49,968 nucleotides of DNA from Verrucomicrobiota bacterium (GTDB taxonomy: Bacteria; Verrucomicrobiota; Verrucomicrobiia; Limisphaerales; DSYF01): positions 1 through 49,968 of the forward strand of contig JALOTZ010000025.1 of the NCBI GenBank assembly GCA_025457615.1, in the 5' to 3' direction. Below the pieces are notes generated by a model. It searched no databases, was not told the DNA's origin, and was given only the letters and a program-made list of their open reading frames with translations. Below, one piece after another: positions 7,546-15,598 of the stretch. The translations under genes were made by a program, and so were the position numbers. The stretch's first letter is position 1. Every line of letters starts with the position of its first letter.

Positions 7546-8820
7546 ATGCCCACGATCCAGGAATTTCAGTCCAGCGACAACGCCGCACGGGCCGCCCAGG
7601 CCGCCGAGGAGGAACTGTCCGATCTGCGTGGCGACCGGATGGTCCTGAACATGGGGCCGTCCCACCCGTCCACCCATGGCGTCCTGCGCGTGGTGCTCGA
7701 ACTGGACGGGGAAGTCATCACCAAGGCCACCCCGCACGTCGGCTACCTGCATCGCGGCGACGAGAAGATCGCCGAGAACATGACCTGGAACCAGTTCGTG
7801 CCCTACACGGACCGGCTGGATTACCTGGCGCCCCTGGCCAACAACGTGGCGTATGCGCTGGCGGTCGAGAAACTCATGGGCCTCGACCGCGCCTTGCCGC
7901 CACGCTGCCAGTTCATTCGCACGATCGTCGCCGAGCTTTCGCGCATCTCGTCCCACCTCCTGGGCATTGGCTGCTATGCAATGGATGTGGGCGCGATGAC
8001 GGTGTTCCTGCACACGTTCACCGAGCGCGAGAAGATCTACAATCTGTGGGAATCCCTCACCGGCGCGCGGCTGACCACCAGTTACACGCGCATTGGCGGG
8101 GTGTCCCGGGACCTGCCGCCCGGCTGGGTGGCGCAATGCCGGGCGTTCCTTGCCGGCGTCGGGCCGGTCATCCAGGACGTGTCCGAGTTGCTCGACCGCA
8201 ACCGCATCTGGATCGATCGCACCCGGGACGTGGGCGTGATTCCGAAGGACGTGGCCATCGACTTCGCCTTGAGCGGGCCGAACCTGCGGGCCAGCGGGGT
8301 GGACTACGACCTGCGCCGGGCGCAACCTTACCTGATTTACGAGCAGCTCGAGTTCGAAGTGCCCCTCGGCTCGGTCGGCGACTGCTACGATCGCTATCTG
8401 GTGCGCATGGAGGAGATGCGCCAGAGCGTCCGCATTCTGCACCAGTGTCTCGACCGCCTGCCGGGCGGAGCGGACAACGCAGCCGGGGAACCGGTCTGCA
8501 TCCAGGACGGCAAGGTTTCCCTCCCGCCCAAGCACAAGGTGCTCACCCGCATGGAGGAGTTGATTCACCAGTTCATGCTGGTCACCCAGGGCGTGAACGC
8601 GCCGCCGGGCGAGATCTACTTCGGACACGAGAACCCCAAAGGCGAACTCGGTTTCTACATCCACAGCACCGGCGGCGGCACCCCGCACCGGCTCAAGATC
8701 CGCGCCCCCTCGTTCGTCAACCTCAGCATCCTGCCGTGGCTGGCCCCGGGACACATGCTCACGGACATGACCACCATCCTGGGCTCGCTGGATTTCGTGA
8801 TGGGAGAATGCGACCGATGA
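7546..8820 (+). CDS. nuoD: NADH-quinone oxidoreductase subunit D
   Basis: The 424-residue 49-kDa subunit, related to [NiFe]-hydrogenase large chains, forms the quinone pocket with NuoB. It shows MGPSHPSTHGVLR near residue 40, HVGYLHRGDEKIAE, the central SSHLLGIG region and the C-terminal PSFVNLSILPW and DFVMGECDR. The invariant C-terminal DR is present. The stop overlaps the nuoE start (ATGA), implying translational coupling. Confidence 0.97.
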   Translation: MPTIQEFQSSDNAARAAQAAEEELSDLRGDRMVLNMGPSHPSTHGVLRVVLELDGEVITKATPHVGYLHRGDEKIAENMTWNQFVPYTDRLDYLAPLANNVAYALAVEKLMGLDRALPPRCQFIRTIVAELSRISSHLLGIGCYAMDVGAMTVFLHTFTEREKIYNLWESLTGARLTTSYTRIGGVSRDLPPGWVAQCRAFLAGVGPVIQDVSELLDRNRIWIDRTRDVGVIPKDVAIDFALSGPNLRASGVDYDLRRAQPYLIYEQLEFEVPLGSVGDCYDRYLVRMEEMRQSVRILHQCLDRLPGGADNAAGEPVCIQDGKVSLPPKHKVLTRMEELIHQFMLVTQGVNAPPGEIYFGHENPKGELGFYIHSTGGGTPHRLKIRAPSFVNLSILPWLAPGHMLTDMTTILGSLDFVMGECDR

Positions 8821-9353
8821 CCGAGATCCAACCATTGGAGGCCGTCCCGAATCCGCTGCAATCGCAGCCGGACTTCGCCGTCCCCACGGAACTCGAGTCA
8901 GCCTTGGACCAGGTCATCACGCACTACCCGCAAAAGCGCAGCGCGTCGCTGATGCTGCTGCATGCCATCCAGGAACGTTACGGCTTCGTGTCCGAGCAGG
9001 CGGTTCACTGGGTGGCCGGGAAGCTGGACCTCCAGCCCATTCACCTGCTGGAGTTGGTGACGTTCTACCCGATGTTCCATCGCCGACCGGTCGGGAAATG
9101 GCATCTGAAGGTGTGCCGGACCCTCAGTTGCGCCCTGGCCGGCTCGTACGGGATTCACCGGCACTTTTGCGAGACGCTGGGACTGGACGCGCACGCGCAC
9201 GGTCCGCAGACGACGAAGGACGGGAAGTTCACGGTCGAATTCGTCGAGTGCCTCGCCGCCTGCGGCACCGCGCCCGTGCTGATGTGCAACGAAACCCTGC
9301 ACGAACAGGTGACCGAGGAGAAAGCCCGGCAAATCCTGGGAGGCTGCGCATGA
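8817..9353 (+). CDS. nuoE: NADH-quinone oxidoreductase subunit E
   Basis: The 178-residue thioredoxin-fold subunit binds the [2Fe-2S] cluster N1a beside the FMN site. The four ligand cysteines appear as CRTLSC and, about 40 residues later, CLAAC (VEFVECLAACGTAP). The ATG at 8817 overlaps the nuoD stop by four bases; a longer in-frame opening from 7362 is only the shadow of nuoD. A 245-base gap that includes an antisense tRNA gene separates it from nuoF. Confidence 0.95.
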   Translation: MTEIQPLEAVPNPLQSQPDFAVPTELESALDQVITHYPQKRSASLMLLHAIQERYGFVSEQAVHWVAGKLDLQPIHLLELVTFYPMFHRRPVGKWHLKVCRTLSCALAGSYGIHRHFCETLGLDAHAHGPQTTKDGKFTVEFVECLAACGTAPVLMCNETLHEQVTEEKARQILGGCA

Positions 9354-9401
9354 AGGTCGCAACTTGTTCCCTCGGCCCTCGGCCTTCTGCCTTCGAGAAG
9401 T

Positions 9402-9475
9402 TGGCTGCCCGACTAGGATTTGAACCTAGACAAAGTGATCCAGAGTCACTTGTGCTACCATTACACCATCGGGCA
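9402..9475 (-). tRNA. tRNA-Gln (anticodon CTG)
   Basis: The 74-base minus-strand sequence folds as a tRNA. The acceptor stem is TGCCCGA/TCGGGCA with discriminator G and an encoded CCA. The D arm contains the expected GGTGTAATGGTAGCAC. The anticodon stem AGTGA/TCACT encloses loop CTCTGGA (anticodon CTG, reading CAG), and the T arm is CTAGG-TTCAAAT-CCTAG. It lies antisense between nuoE and nuoF, an unusual site, and needs its own promoter because the flanking genes run the other way. Confidence 0.95.
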
Positions 9476-9598
9476 AGCGATGAGTGTGTCAGGGTAGGAG
9501 CAAACGCCCCCCAGTCAAGCCGCCAAAGCCCGCAGCGGGCGGCACCTGGATGTCCCGCCGCGAATCGTCAATCGTCAATCACCAATCCGAAATCGTAG

Positions 9599-11044
9599 AT
9601 GCCCTCCGAACATCGCCTCATCCTCAAGTACATCGATCAGCCGGGGTACACCCCGGACCTCGACTGCTATTTGAAGCATGGCGGCTACCGCGGGCTCCAG
9701 AAGGCGCTTACACTCCCCCCCAGGCCCCTCGGCGACGGCAAATCGCTGTCCGGACCAGAGCAGATCCGGGAAGACGTCAAGTTGTCCGGCCTGCGCGGGC
9801 GCGGCGGCGCGGGGTTCTCCTGCGGCCTGAAGTGGTCCTTTGTGGACCGCCGGAGTGGCAAGCCCATTTACCTGATCTGCAACGCGGACGAGTCCGAGCC
9901 GGGCACGTTCAAGGACCGCCAGATCATCCACAAGGACCCGCACCAGTTGATCGAGGGGATGATCATCGCCTGCTACGCCAACGACGTCCATCTGGCCTAC
10001 ATCTACATCCGGGGCGAGATGCCGGAGGGCGCGCGGATCCTCGAGAAGTCGATCTCCGAGGCCAAAGCCCGGGGATTCCTGGGCCCCAACATCTGCGGCT
10101 CCGGCTACCCCCTCGAGATCCACGTCCACCGCGGTGCCGGCGCCTACATCTGCGGGGAGGAAACCGGCCTGATCGAATCGCTGGAGGGCAAGCGTCCCTA
10201 TCCCCGCATCAAGCCCCCCTACTTCCCCGCCGTGCTCGGGCTTTACCAGTGCCCGACCATCGTCAACAACGTCGAGACGCTGTGCAACATCAAGCACATC
10301 GTCGAGATGGGGGGCGCCGCCTTCGCCCAACTGGGCACGCCCAACAACACCGGGACCCGCGTCGTCAGCCTGAGCGGCCAAGTGAGGCGTCCGGGTTATT
10401 ACGAGATCGAGGTGGGCAAGGCCACCCTCGGCGAATTGATCTTCGACCCGAACTTCGGCGGCGGACTCCGCGCGGGCCGCGCGCTCAAGGCCGTCATCCC
10501 CGGCGGCTCCTCGGCCAAGGTGTTCAAGGCGGGTGAAAAGTTCGCCCTCAAGCGAAAGGGACCCGACGGCAAGGAAGTCGAGGAGCCAGTGGACATGCTC
10601 GATCTGCCCTACGATTTCGACACGCTTATCAAGGCCGGATCCATGTCGGGGTCCAGCGCCATCATCGTGCTGGACGACTCGGCGGACATCGTCGGGGCCC
10701 TGGCGAACATCAGCGAGTTCTACGCGCACGAGAGTTGCGGCCAGTGCACTCCCTGCCGCGAGGGATCCCTCTGGATGAGCAAGGCGCTGCACCGGCTCAC
10801 CCACGGCGAGGGCCGGGCCATGGACGCGGATTACCTGCTGCAGATTGCCAACCACATCCCGGGCGGACGAACCATCTGCGCCTTCGGCGAAGCCTGCTCC
10901 TGGCCGGTGCAGAGTTTCGTGACCAAGTTCAAGGACGAGTTCGTGGCCCGGGGCCGGGCGGACGAGGTGAAGCGGGTGAAGGAAGAGGTCGATCCAAGCG
11001 CCGGCTCAGCCAGCCGTCACGGCGCGGTGGCAAAGGCACCCTGA
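9599..11044 (+). CDS. nuoF: NADH-quinone oxidoreductase subunit F (NADH/FMN-binding)
   Basis: The 481-residue subunit oxidises NADH through FMN. It shows the glycine-rich GLRGRGGAGFSCGLKW flavin/NADH loop (about residue 65), NADESEPGTFKDR, the GAGAYICGEETGLIESLEG region, and the [4Fe-4S] N3 ligands ESCGQCTPCREG with the fourth Cys in AFGEACSWP. The ATG at 9599 follows a short AT-richer tract of near-repeats (CGTCAATCGTCAATCACCAAT) with no Shine-Dalgarno. A Glu/Lys-rich tail extends the C-terminus slightly. Confidence 0.97.
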   Translation: MPSEHRLILKYIDQPGYTPDLDCYLKHGGYRGLQKALTLPPRPLGDGKSLSGPEQIREDVKLSGLRGRGGAGFSCGLKWSFVDRRSGKPIYLICNADESEPGTFKDRQIIHKDPHQLIEGMIIACYANDVHLAYIYIRGEMPEGARILEKSISEAKARGFLGPNICGSGYPLEIHVHRGAGAYICGEETGLIESLEGKRPYPRIKPPYFPAVLGLYQCPTIVNNVETLCNIKHIVEMGGAAFAQLGTPNNTGTRVVSLSGQVRRPGYYEIEVGKATLGELIFDPNFGGGLRAGRALKAVIPGGSSAKVFKAGEKFALKRKGPDGKEVEEPVDMLDLPYDFDTLIKAGSMSGSSAIIVLDDSADIVGALANISEFYAHESCGQCTPCREGSLWMSKALHRLTHGEGRAMDADYLLQIANHIPGGRTICAFGEACSWPVQSFVTKFKDEFVARGRADEVKRVKEEVDPSAGSASRHGAVAKAP

Positions 11045-11057
11045 AATGAACGCTTTC

Positions 11058-11133
11058 AACGCAAAGACGCAGAGGCGCCCAGTCGCAAAGGATTTTGGGG
11101 CTTTGCGTCTCCGCGTCCATGCGCCTTTGCGTT
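11058..11133. repeat. Inverted repeat in the nuoF-nuoG gap (CGCAAAG type)
   Basis: The left arm begins CAACGCAAAGACGCAGAGGC (11057) and the right arm ends GCGCCTTTGCGTTAA. They are imperfect complements across an A/G-rich centre. The same CGCAAAG-GCGC wording recurs, more degraded, in the nuoL-nuoM gap. In the nuo transcript it would form a long interrupted hairpin. Confidence 0.6.
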
Positions 11134-11141
11134 AAACCAAA

Positions 11142-12887
11142 ATGTCAGCCGCACCCACATCTGAAACCAAGCCCGCCCCGCCGCCGGTCGAGACCCTGAC
11201 CGTCAAAGTGGACGATCGTAGGGTGACGGTGCCGAAGCTTTCGCCCGATCACACCGGCAAACTGGTGCCGACGACGATGATCCAGGCCTGTTTCGCGGCC
11301 GGCACGATGGTCCCGCACTATTGCTACCATCCCAAGCTGCCCGTCGCCGGCAACTGCCGCATGTGCCTGGTGGAGTTCGGCACCCCCGCCCTGGGGCCGG
11401 ACCGCAAGCCCATCCTGAACCCCGATGGCACACCCAAGATCACCAAGTCGCCACGCCCCGCCATCGCCTGCGCCACCCCGATCTCGCCGGGCATGGAGAT
11501 CTATTGCAGCACCCCCAGCGTGAAGCAGATGCGGGAGGGCGTACTGGAGTCGCTGCTCATCAATCACCCGCTCGACTGCCCCATCTGCGACCAGGCCGGC
11601 GAGTGCAAGCTGCAGGAGTATTCGGTGGACTACGGCCAGTCGGCCAGCCGGTTCGTCGAGGCCAAGGTGCACAAGCCCAAGCGCATTGACCTGGGGCCGC
11701 GGATCGTGTTCGACGCCGAGCGCTGCATCCTCTGCACCCGCTGCATCCGGTTCACCCGGGACGTCGCCGGAGACGACGCGCTGGGCATCGTCAATCGCGG
11801 CAGTTACAACACCATCTCCACCTTCCCGGGCCAGCCGTTCGACAACAACTACACGCTGAACACGGTGGACCTCTGCCCGGTGGGCGCGCTGACGTCCAAG
11901 GATTTCCGGTTCCAGATGCGAGTCTGGTTCCTCAAGGAAACCAAGTCCCTCTGCACCAGTTGCGCCACCGGCTGCAATGTGACCGTGGGTTCGCGTGAGA
12001 ACCGGGTTTACCGGTATGAACCGCGCGAGAACGAGGCGGTCAACGGCCCCTGGATGTGCGACGCCGGACGGCTCCATTACAAGTGGATCAACCGCGAGGA
12101 TCGGCTGAAGGAAGTGCGGGTGCGCGGAGAGAAGTCCACCTGGACCGCCGCCTTGCAGGAGATCGCCGGCAAGCTCAAGTCCGCCCCGAAAGGGTCGGTG
12201 GCCATCGTCGCGTCCGCCCGCCAGACCAACGAGGAGTTGTTCCTGCTCAAGAAACTGGCCACCCGGCTCGAGGCAATCACGGATTCCGTCCCACGTCTCG
12301 GACGCAAGGATGCCCTGCTGCTGGACGCCGACAAGAACCCCAACACGAACGGCGCCCGGCTCAACGGAATGTGCTTCACCGAGGTGGGCATCAACCTTTC
12401 AAAAATCGCGGCGGGCATCGAGTCGGGCCAGATCAAGACCCTGCTCGTCTTCGGCGAGAACCTGCTCCAGCACGGCGTACGGGCCGATGAACTCGCCGCC
12501 GCGGAAATCACGAGCGAGACGGTGCAGAAGCACGGCCTGACCGCGGAGCTGCTAAGCCGGCTGGAGACCTTGATCGTCAGCGACATCCTGCCCGGGCCGA
12601 CGACCCTCCTGGCACACTACCTCCTGCCCGGCTGCGCGCACGTTGAGAAGCGCGGCACGTTTACGAACACCAAGGGCCGGGTGCAGAAGTTCATGAAGGC
12701 CATTGAACCGCCCGGCGACGCCCGGCCGGAATGGGAGTTCCTGCTCGAACTGGTTCAGTCCGTGGCGGGCCGCGAGGACCTGCGAACCCTCGAGGGGTTG
12801 TTCAACCGCATGGCCCGGGAAGTCCCGGCGTTCCAGGGGCTGACCTGGGCTGGCCTGGGCGACACGGGAACCACGGTGGAGATTTGA
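11142..12887 (+). CDS. nuoG: NADH-quinone oxidoreductase subunit G
   Basis: The 581-residue subunit carries most peripheral-arm Fe-S clusters. The ligands appear in order: a [2Fe-2S] ferredoxin region (HYCYHPKLPVAGNCRMC), the His/Cys motif HPLDCPICDQAGECKLQ, ferredoxin-type CILCTRC with a later Cys in DLCPVGAL, and CTSCATGC with a later Cys in WMCDAGR. It is much shorter than the roughly 900-residue enterobacterial form: the molybdopterin-oxidoreductase-like C-terminal half is reduced, as in several other phyla. It ends three bases before nuoH. Confidence 0.96.
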   Translation: MSAAPTSETKPAPPPVETLTVKVDDRRVTVPKLSPDHTGKLVPTTMIQACFAAGTMVPHYCYHPKLPVAGNCRMCLVEFGTPALGPDRKPILNPDGTPKITKSPRPAIACATPISPGMEIYCSTPSVKQMREGVLESLLINHPLDCPICDQAGECKLQEYSVDYGQSASRFVEAKVHKPKRIDLGPRIVFDAERCILCTRCIRFTRDVAGDDALGIVNRGSYNTISTFPGQPFDNNYTLNTVDLCPVGALTSKDFRFQMRVWFLKETKSLCTSCATGCNVTVGSRENRVYRYEPRENEAVNGPWMCDAGRLHYKWINREDRLKEVRVRGEKSTWTAALQEIAGKLKSAPKGSVAIVASARQTNEELFLLKKLATRLEAITDSVPRLGRKDALLLDADKNPNTNGARLNGMCFTEVGINLSKIAAGIESGQIKTLLVFGENLLQHGVRADELAAAEITSETVQKHGLTAELLSRLETLIVSDILPGPTTLLAHYLLPGCAHVEKRGTFTNTKGRVQKFMKAIEPPGDARPEWEFLLELVQSVAGREDLRTLEGLFNRMAREVPAFQGLTWAGLGDTGTTVEI

Positions 12888-12890
12888 CGC

Positions 12891-13985
12891 ATGATGGATT
12901 GGATCGACAACCTGAACGACCCCGCGCAATTCGCGCTGTTCAGCGGCGTGAAGATCCTAGGGGTGTTCTCGGTGCTCATGTTCATCGTCGCCTATGCCGT
13001 CTGGGTCGAGCGCAAAGTGGCCGCGGCCATCCAGGGACGCATCGGACCCAACCGCGCCGGACCCTTCGGTCTGCTCCAGCCGGCGGCGGACGCCATCAAG
13101 GCGTTCCTGAAGGAGGACTTCACGCCCGGGCACGTGCGCAAGGTGTGGTACTGGCTGGCGCCCGCCATCGTGATGATTCCGGCCCTGCTGACCTCCGCGG
13201 TGATCCCGTTCGGGTCGCAGATCGGGGAACAGAAGATGGTCATCGCGGATCTCAACGTCGGCGTGCTCTACACCTTCGGCATCGTGTCGCTGGGCGTCTA
13301 TGGGATCGTGCTGGCCGGGTATGCGGCCAATTCCAAGTATCCGTTCCTCGGCGGTATCCGCTCCAGCGCACAGATGATTTCCTACGAAATCGCCATGGGC
13401 CTGGCCGTGATCCCGCTGTTCCTGTGGGTGGGTGAACTGAACCTGAGCCAGATCATCCAGTCGCAAACGGGGTTCGTCGGCTGGCTGCCTTCGGCGCTCG
13501 GGGGCTTGCGCCTGCCCAACTGGCTGGCGTTCCAGAGTCCGATGCTGGCGCTGTCGTTCTTCATTTTTGTCGTCGCGGCCTTCGCCGAAACCAACCGGCT
13601 GCCCTTCGACATGCCGGAGGCGGAGCAGGAGCTGGCCGGCGGTTACAACGTGGAATACAGCTCGATCAAGTTTGCCCTGTTTTTCATGGGCGAATACGCC
13701 AACATGGTGGCGGCCTCGGCCATGATGGTGACGCTGTTCTTTGGCGGCTGGACGCTGCCCTGGTTCGGGTTGGACCAGCCCGCCGCCGGCCTGGTGGGGG
13801 GGCTGCTGCACATCGGCATCTTCCTGGGCAAGATGCTGTGCTTTGTTTTCCTGATCATCTGGGTGCGCTGGATGTGGCCGCGCTTCCGGTATGATCAGTT
13901 GATGGACCTGGGCTGGCGCCGTTTCATCCCGCTGGCCCTGGTGAACATCGTGGCCACCGCCCTCTGGCTGTGGTGGAGCGCGTGA
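12891..13985 (+). CDS. nuoH: NADH-quinone oxidoreductase subunit H
   Basis: The 364-residue membrane subunit links the peripheral and membrane arms and forms part of the quinone channel. It has about eight or nine hydrophobic helices, the WVERKVAAAIQGRIGPNRAGP loop after helix 1, and the conserved acidic loop AETNRLPFDMPEAEQELAGG followed by YSSIKFALFFMGEY. The ATG at 12891 follows nuoG after three bases. Confidence 0.97.
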   Translation: MMDWIDNLNDPAQFALFSGVKILGVFSVLMFIVAYAVWVERKVAAAIQGRIGPNRAGPFGLLQPAADAIKAFLKEDFTPGHVRKVWYWLAPAIVMIPALLTSAVIPFGSQIGEQKMVIADLNVGVLYTFGIVSLGVYGIVLAGYAANSKYPFLGGIRSSAQMISYEIAMGLAVIPLFLWVGELNLSQIIQSQTGFVGWLPSALGGLRLPNWLAFQSPMLALSFFIFVVAAFAETNRLPFDMPEAEQELAGGYNVEYSSIKFALFFMGEYANMVAASAMMVTLFFGGWTLPWFGLDQPAAGLVGGLLHIGIFLGKMLCFVFLIIWVRWMWPRFRYDQLMDLGWRRFIPLALVNIVATALWLWWSA

Positions 13986-13992
13986 TCCGCCG

Positions 13993-14014
13993 GATCCGTC
14001 CGATCCGACGGATC
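13993..14014 (+). other. Hairpin just upstream of nuoI
   Basis: GATCCGTC (13993-14000) and GACGGATC (14007-14014) form an 8-bp stem with a 6-base loop, ending nine bases before the nuoI ATG at 14024. It lies in a tract of GATCCG near-repeats and could influence nuoI translation. If nuoI instead started upstream at GTG 13970, this would encode an Arg/Ile-rich extension. Confidence 0.45.
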
Positions 14015-14023
14015 ACACAACAG

Positions 14024-14566
14024 ATGATCGTAGAACGCAAAAAGCTGAGCTTGTGGGAGCGCCTGTATCTGCCGGCGGTGATCGGCGGGTTCAAGGTGAC
14101 GCTGCGCCTTTTCTTTCGGAAGAAGGTGACCCTGCAGTATCCCGAACAGCGCTGGATGGTGCCGGACGGCTATCGCGGCGCGCCCTACCTGGTGAAGGAT
14201 CAGGAAGGCAACACCAAGTGCGTCTCCTGCCAGCTCTGCGAGTTCATCTGCCCGCCCAAAGCCATCAAGATCATCCCCCCCGGGCCGGCCGCACAGCTGG
14301 CCGACCGCCCCAACGCGGAGAAGATGCCGCTCGAATTCGAGATCAACATGCTGCGGTGCATCTTCTGCGGCTACTGCCAGGAGGTTTGCCCCGAGGAAGC
14401 CATCTTCCTGCTCAAGGACTGGTCCCATGTGGGCACCCACCGCGCGGAGATGGTGTACCACAAGGAAAAGCTCCTCGCCCTGGGCGGCACTCACCGCGGC
14501 CTCCAGAAGTGGAAGCACAAACTCGAGGAAGCCGGAAACCAGGAGAACTTTCCGGTGAAACCGTGA
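14024..14566 (+). CDS. nuoI: NADH-quinone oxidoreductase subunit I
   Basis: The 180-residue protein is a two-[4Fe-4S] ferredoxin (clusters N6a and N6b). The two motifs are CVSCQLCEFICP and CIFCGYCQEVCP. The N-terminal amphipathic region (LSLWERLYLPAVIGGFKVTLR) docks on the membrane arm. ATG 14024 is preferred over GTG 13970 because the intervening codons lie in a short direct-repeat and hairpin tract and add low-complexity Arg/Ile. The stop overlaps a possible GTG start for nuoJ. Confidence 0.93.
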   Translation: MIVERKKLSLWERLYLPAVIGGFKVTLRLFFRKKVTLQYPEQRWMVPDGYRGAPYLVKDQEGNTKCVSCQLCEFICPPKAIKIIPPGPAAQLADRPNAEKMPLEFEINMLRCIFCGYCQEVCPEEAIFLLKDWSHVGTHRAEMVYHKEKLLALGGTHRGLQKWKHKLEEAGNQENFPVKP

Positions 14567-14574
14567 CGGTGAAC

Positions 14575-15075
14575 ATGGAAACCGCCCTCTTCTACATCCT
14601 GGCCGCCCTCGCAGTGCTGAGCGCCCTGCTGGTGGTGGCCAACCCGTTTAGCCGGAATCCGGTCACCAGCGCCATGTTCCTCGTGCTGACCATGGTGTCG
14701 CTGACCGGCCTGTTCGTCCTGCTGCACGCCTTCTTCCTGGCCGCAGTCCAGATCCTGGTTTACGCCGGCGCCGTGATGGTGCTGTTCCTTTTCGTCATCA
14801 TGCTCCTGGACCTCAAGGAGGAGGAACGTCGGCGTGTCCGCTGGACCGGTCTGGCCGCCGGCTTGATCTCGGTCGGCACCATCCTGACGATTTTCGTTCT
14901 CCGCCTGGGCGAGTTCGAAGCCGGCGCGTCCGCAGCGCCGACCTTGGAAGGCCAGACCCCGGAACTGGGCCGGCTTTTGTTCGAGCGCTACCTGCTGCCG
15001 CTGGAGATCGTCGGCGTCCTGTTGCTGGTCGCCATGGTCGGTGTGGTGCTGTTGAGCAAGAAGGAGCTGAAATGA
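14575..15075 (+). CDS. nuoJ: NADH-quinone oxidoreductase subunit J
   Basis: The 166-residue membrane protein has five predicted helices, including the conserved AAVQILVYAGAVMVLFLFVI segment with its pi-bulge region. ATG 14575 is used; GTG 14563 overlaps the nuoI stop (GTGA) and would add four residues, and is equally possible. An AGGAGAA element at 14541-14547 is somewhat far from either start. Confidence 0.93.
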   Translation: METALFYILAALAVLSALLVVANPFSRNPVTSAMFLVLTMVSLTGLFVLLHAFFLAAVQILVYAGAVMVLFLFVIMLLDLKEEERRRVRWTGLAAGLISVGTILTIFVLRLGEFEAGASAAPTLEGQTPELGRLLFERYLLPLEIVGVLLLVAMVGVVLLSKKELK

Positions 15076-15175
15076 AACCGCACCAGGCAGCCTTGGAATA
15101 CTGGAGTATTGGAGGGGAGCATGAGCCCCATGCCCACCACTCCACCACTTTACCACCCCACCCCTTCCCCAGCCC
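15076..15175. repeat. nuoJ-nuoK gap with small dyads
   Basis: The 100-base gap holds AATAC-TGGA-GTATT (15097-15110), a CATGAGCCCCATG dyad (about 15120-15132) and a C/A-rich run of CCACC-type near-repeats up to nuoK. No gene is visible. The composition differs from the neighbouring coding sequence and matches other repeat-derived gaps in this operon. Confidence 0.45.
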
Positions 15176-15481
15176 ATGACCCCCGCCCTGCACCATTACC
15201 TGATCGTGAGCGCCCTGCTCTTCAGCCTGGGCCTGCTCGGCGTGGTGACGCGCCGCAGCCTGCTGATCATCTACATGTCGCTCGAGCTGATGCTCAACGC
15301 CGCCAACCTGGCCCTGGTTGCCTTCTCCCGCTTCAACAACCACCTCGACGGCCAGGTGATGGTGTTTTTCATCATCACGGTCGCCGCCGCCGAAGTGGCC
15401 GTGGGCCTGGCCCTGATCGTGGCCATCTTCCGCCGCCGCCAGACCACCCACGTTGAGGACCTGGCCACCCTGAAGCTCTAA
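15176..15481 (+). CDS. nuoK: NADH-quinone oxidoreductase subunit K
   Basis: The 101-residue, three-helix membrane subunit is homologous to MrpC. The conserved membrane glutamates appear in [16 protein letters not shown] (helix 2) and [17 protein letters not shown] (helix 3). Length is standard. Intergenic repeats flank it on both sides, so its translation is not coupled to nuoJ or nuoL. Confidence 0.96.
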   Translation: MTPALHHYLIVSALLFSLGLLGVVTRRSLLIIYMSLELMLNAANLALVAFSRFNNHLDGQVMVFFIITVAAAEVAVGLALIVAIFRRRQTTHVEDLATLKL

Positions 15482-15492
15482 GCGCGTGAAAG

Positions 15493-15585
15493 AACATTCA
15501 ACACTCAACATTCAACACTCAACGCGCAAAGGCGCGCGGCTGCATGGCTTGGGCGTTGAATGTTCAACGTTGGATGTTGAGTGTT
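15493..15585. repeat. Long imperfect inverted repeat in the nuoK-nuoL gap
   Basis: A 33-base left arm (15493-15525), built of CAACATT/CAACACT near-repeats and ending CAACGC, pairs with a right arm (15553-15585) starting GCGTTGAATGTTCAACGTTG. By eye 27 of 33 positions match. The loop holds GCGCAAAGGCGCGCGG. In RNA this makes a hairpin of about 90 bases directly upstream of nuoL. Confidence 0.75.
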
Positions 15586-15598
15586 TGCGATTCCCCCA

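Noticed and set aside
9354-9598. Plus-strand open frame across the nuoE-nuoF gap
   Set aside because: It passes through the tRNA antisense strand and a near-repeat tract (CGTCAATCGTCAATCACCAAT) with no protein-like pattern.
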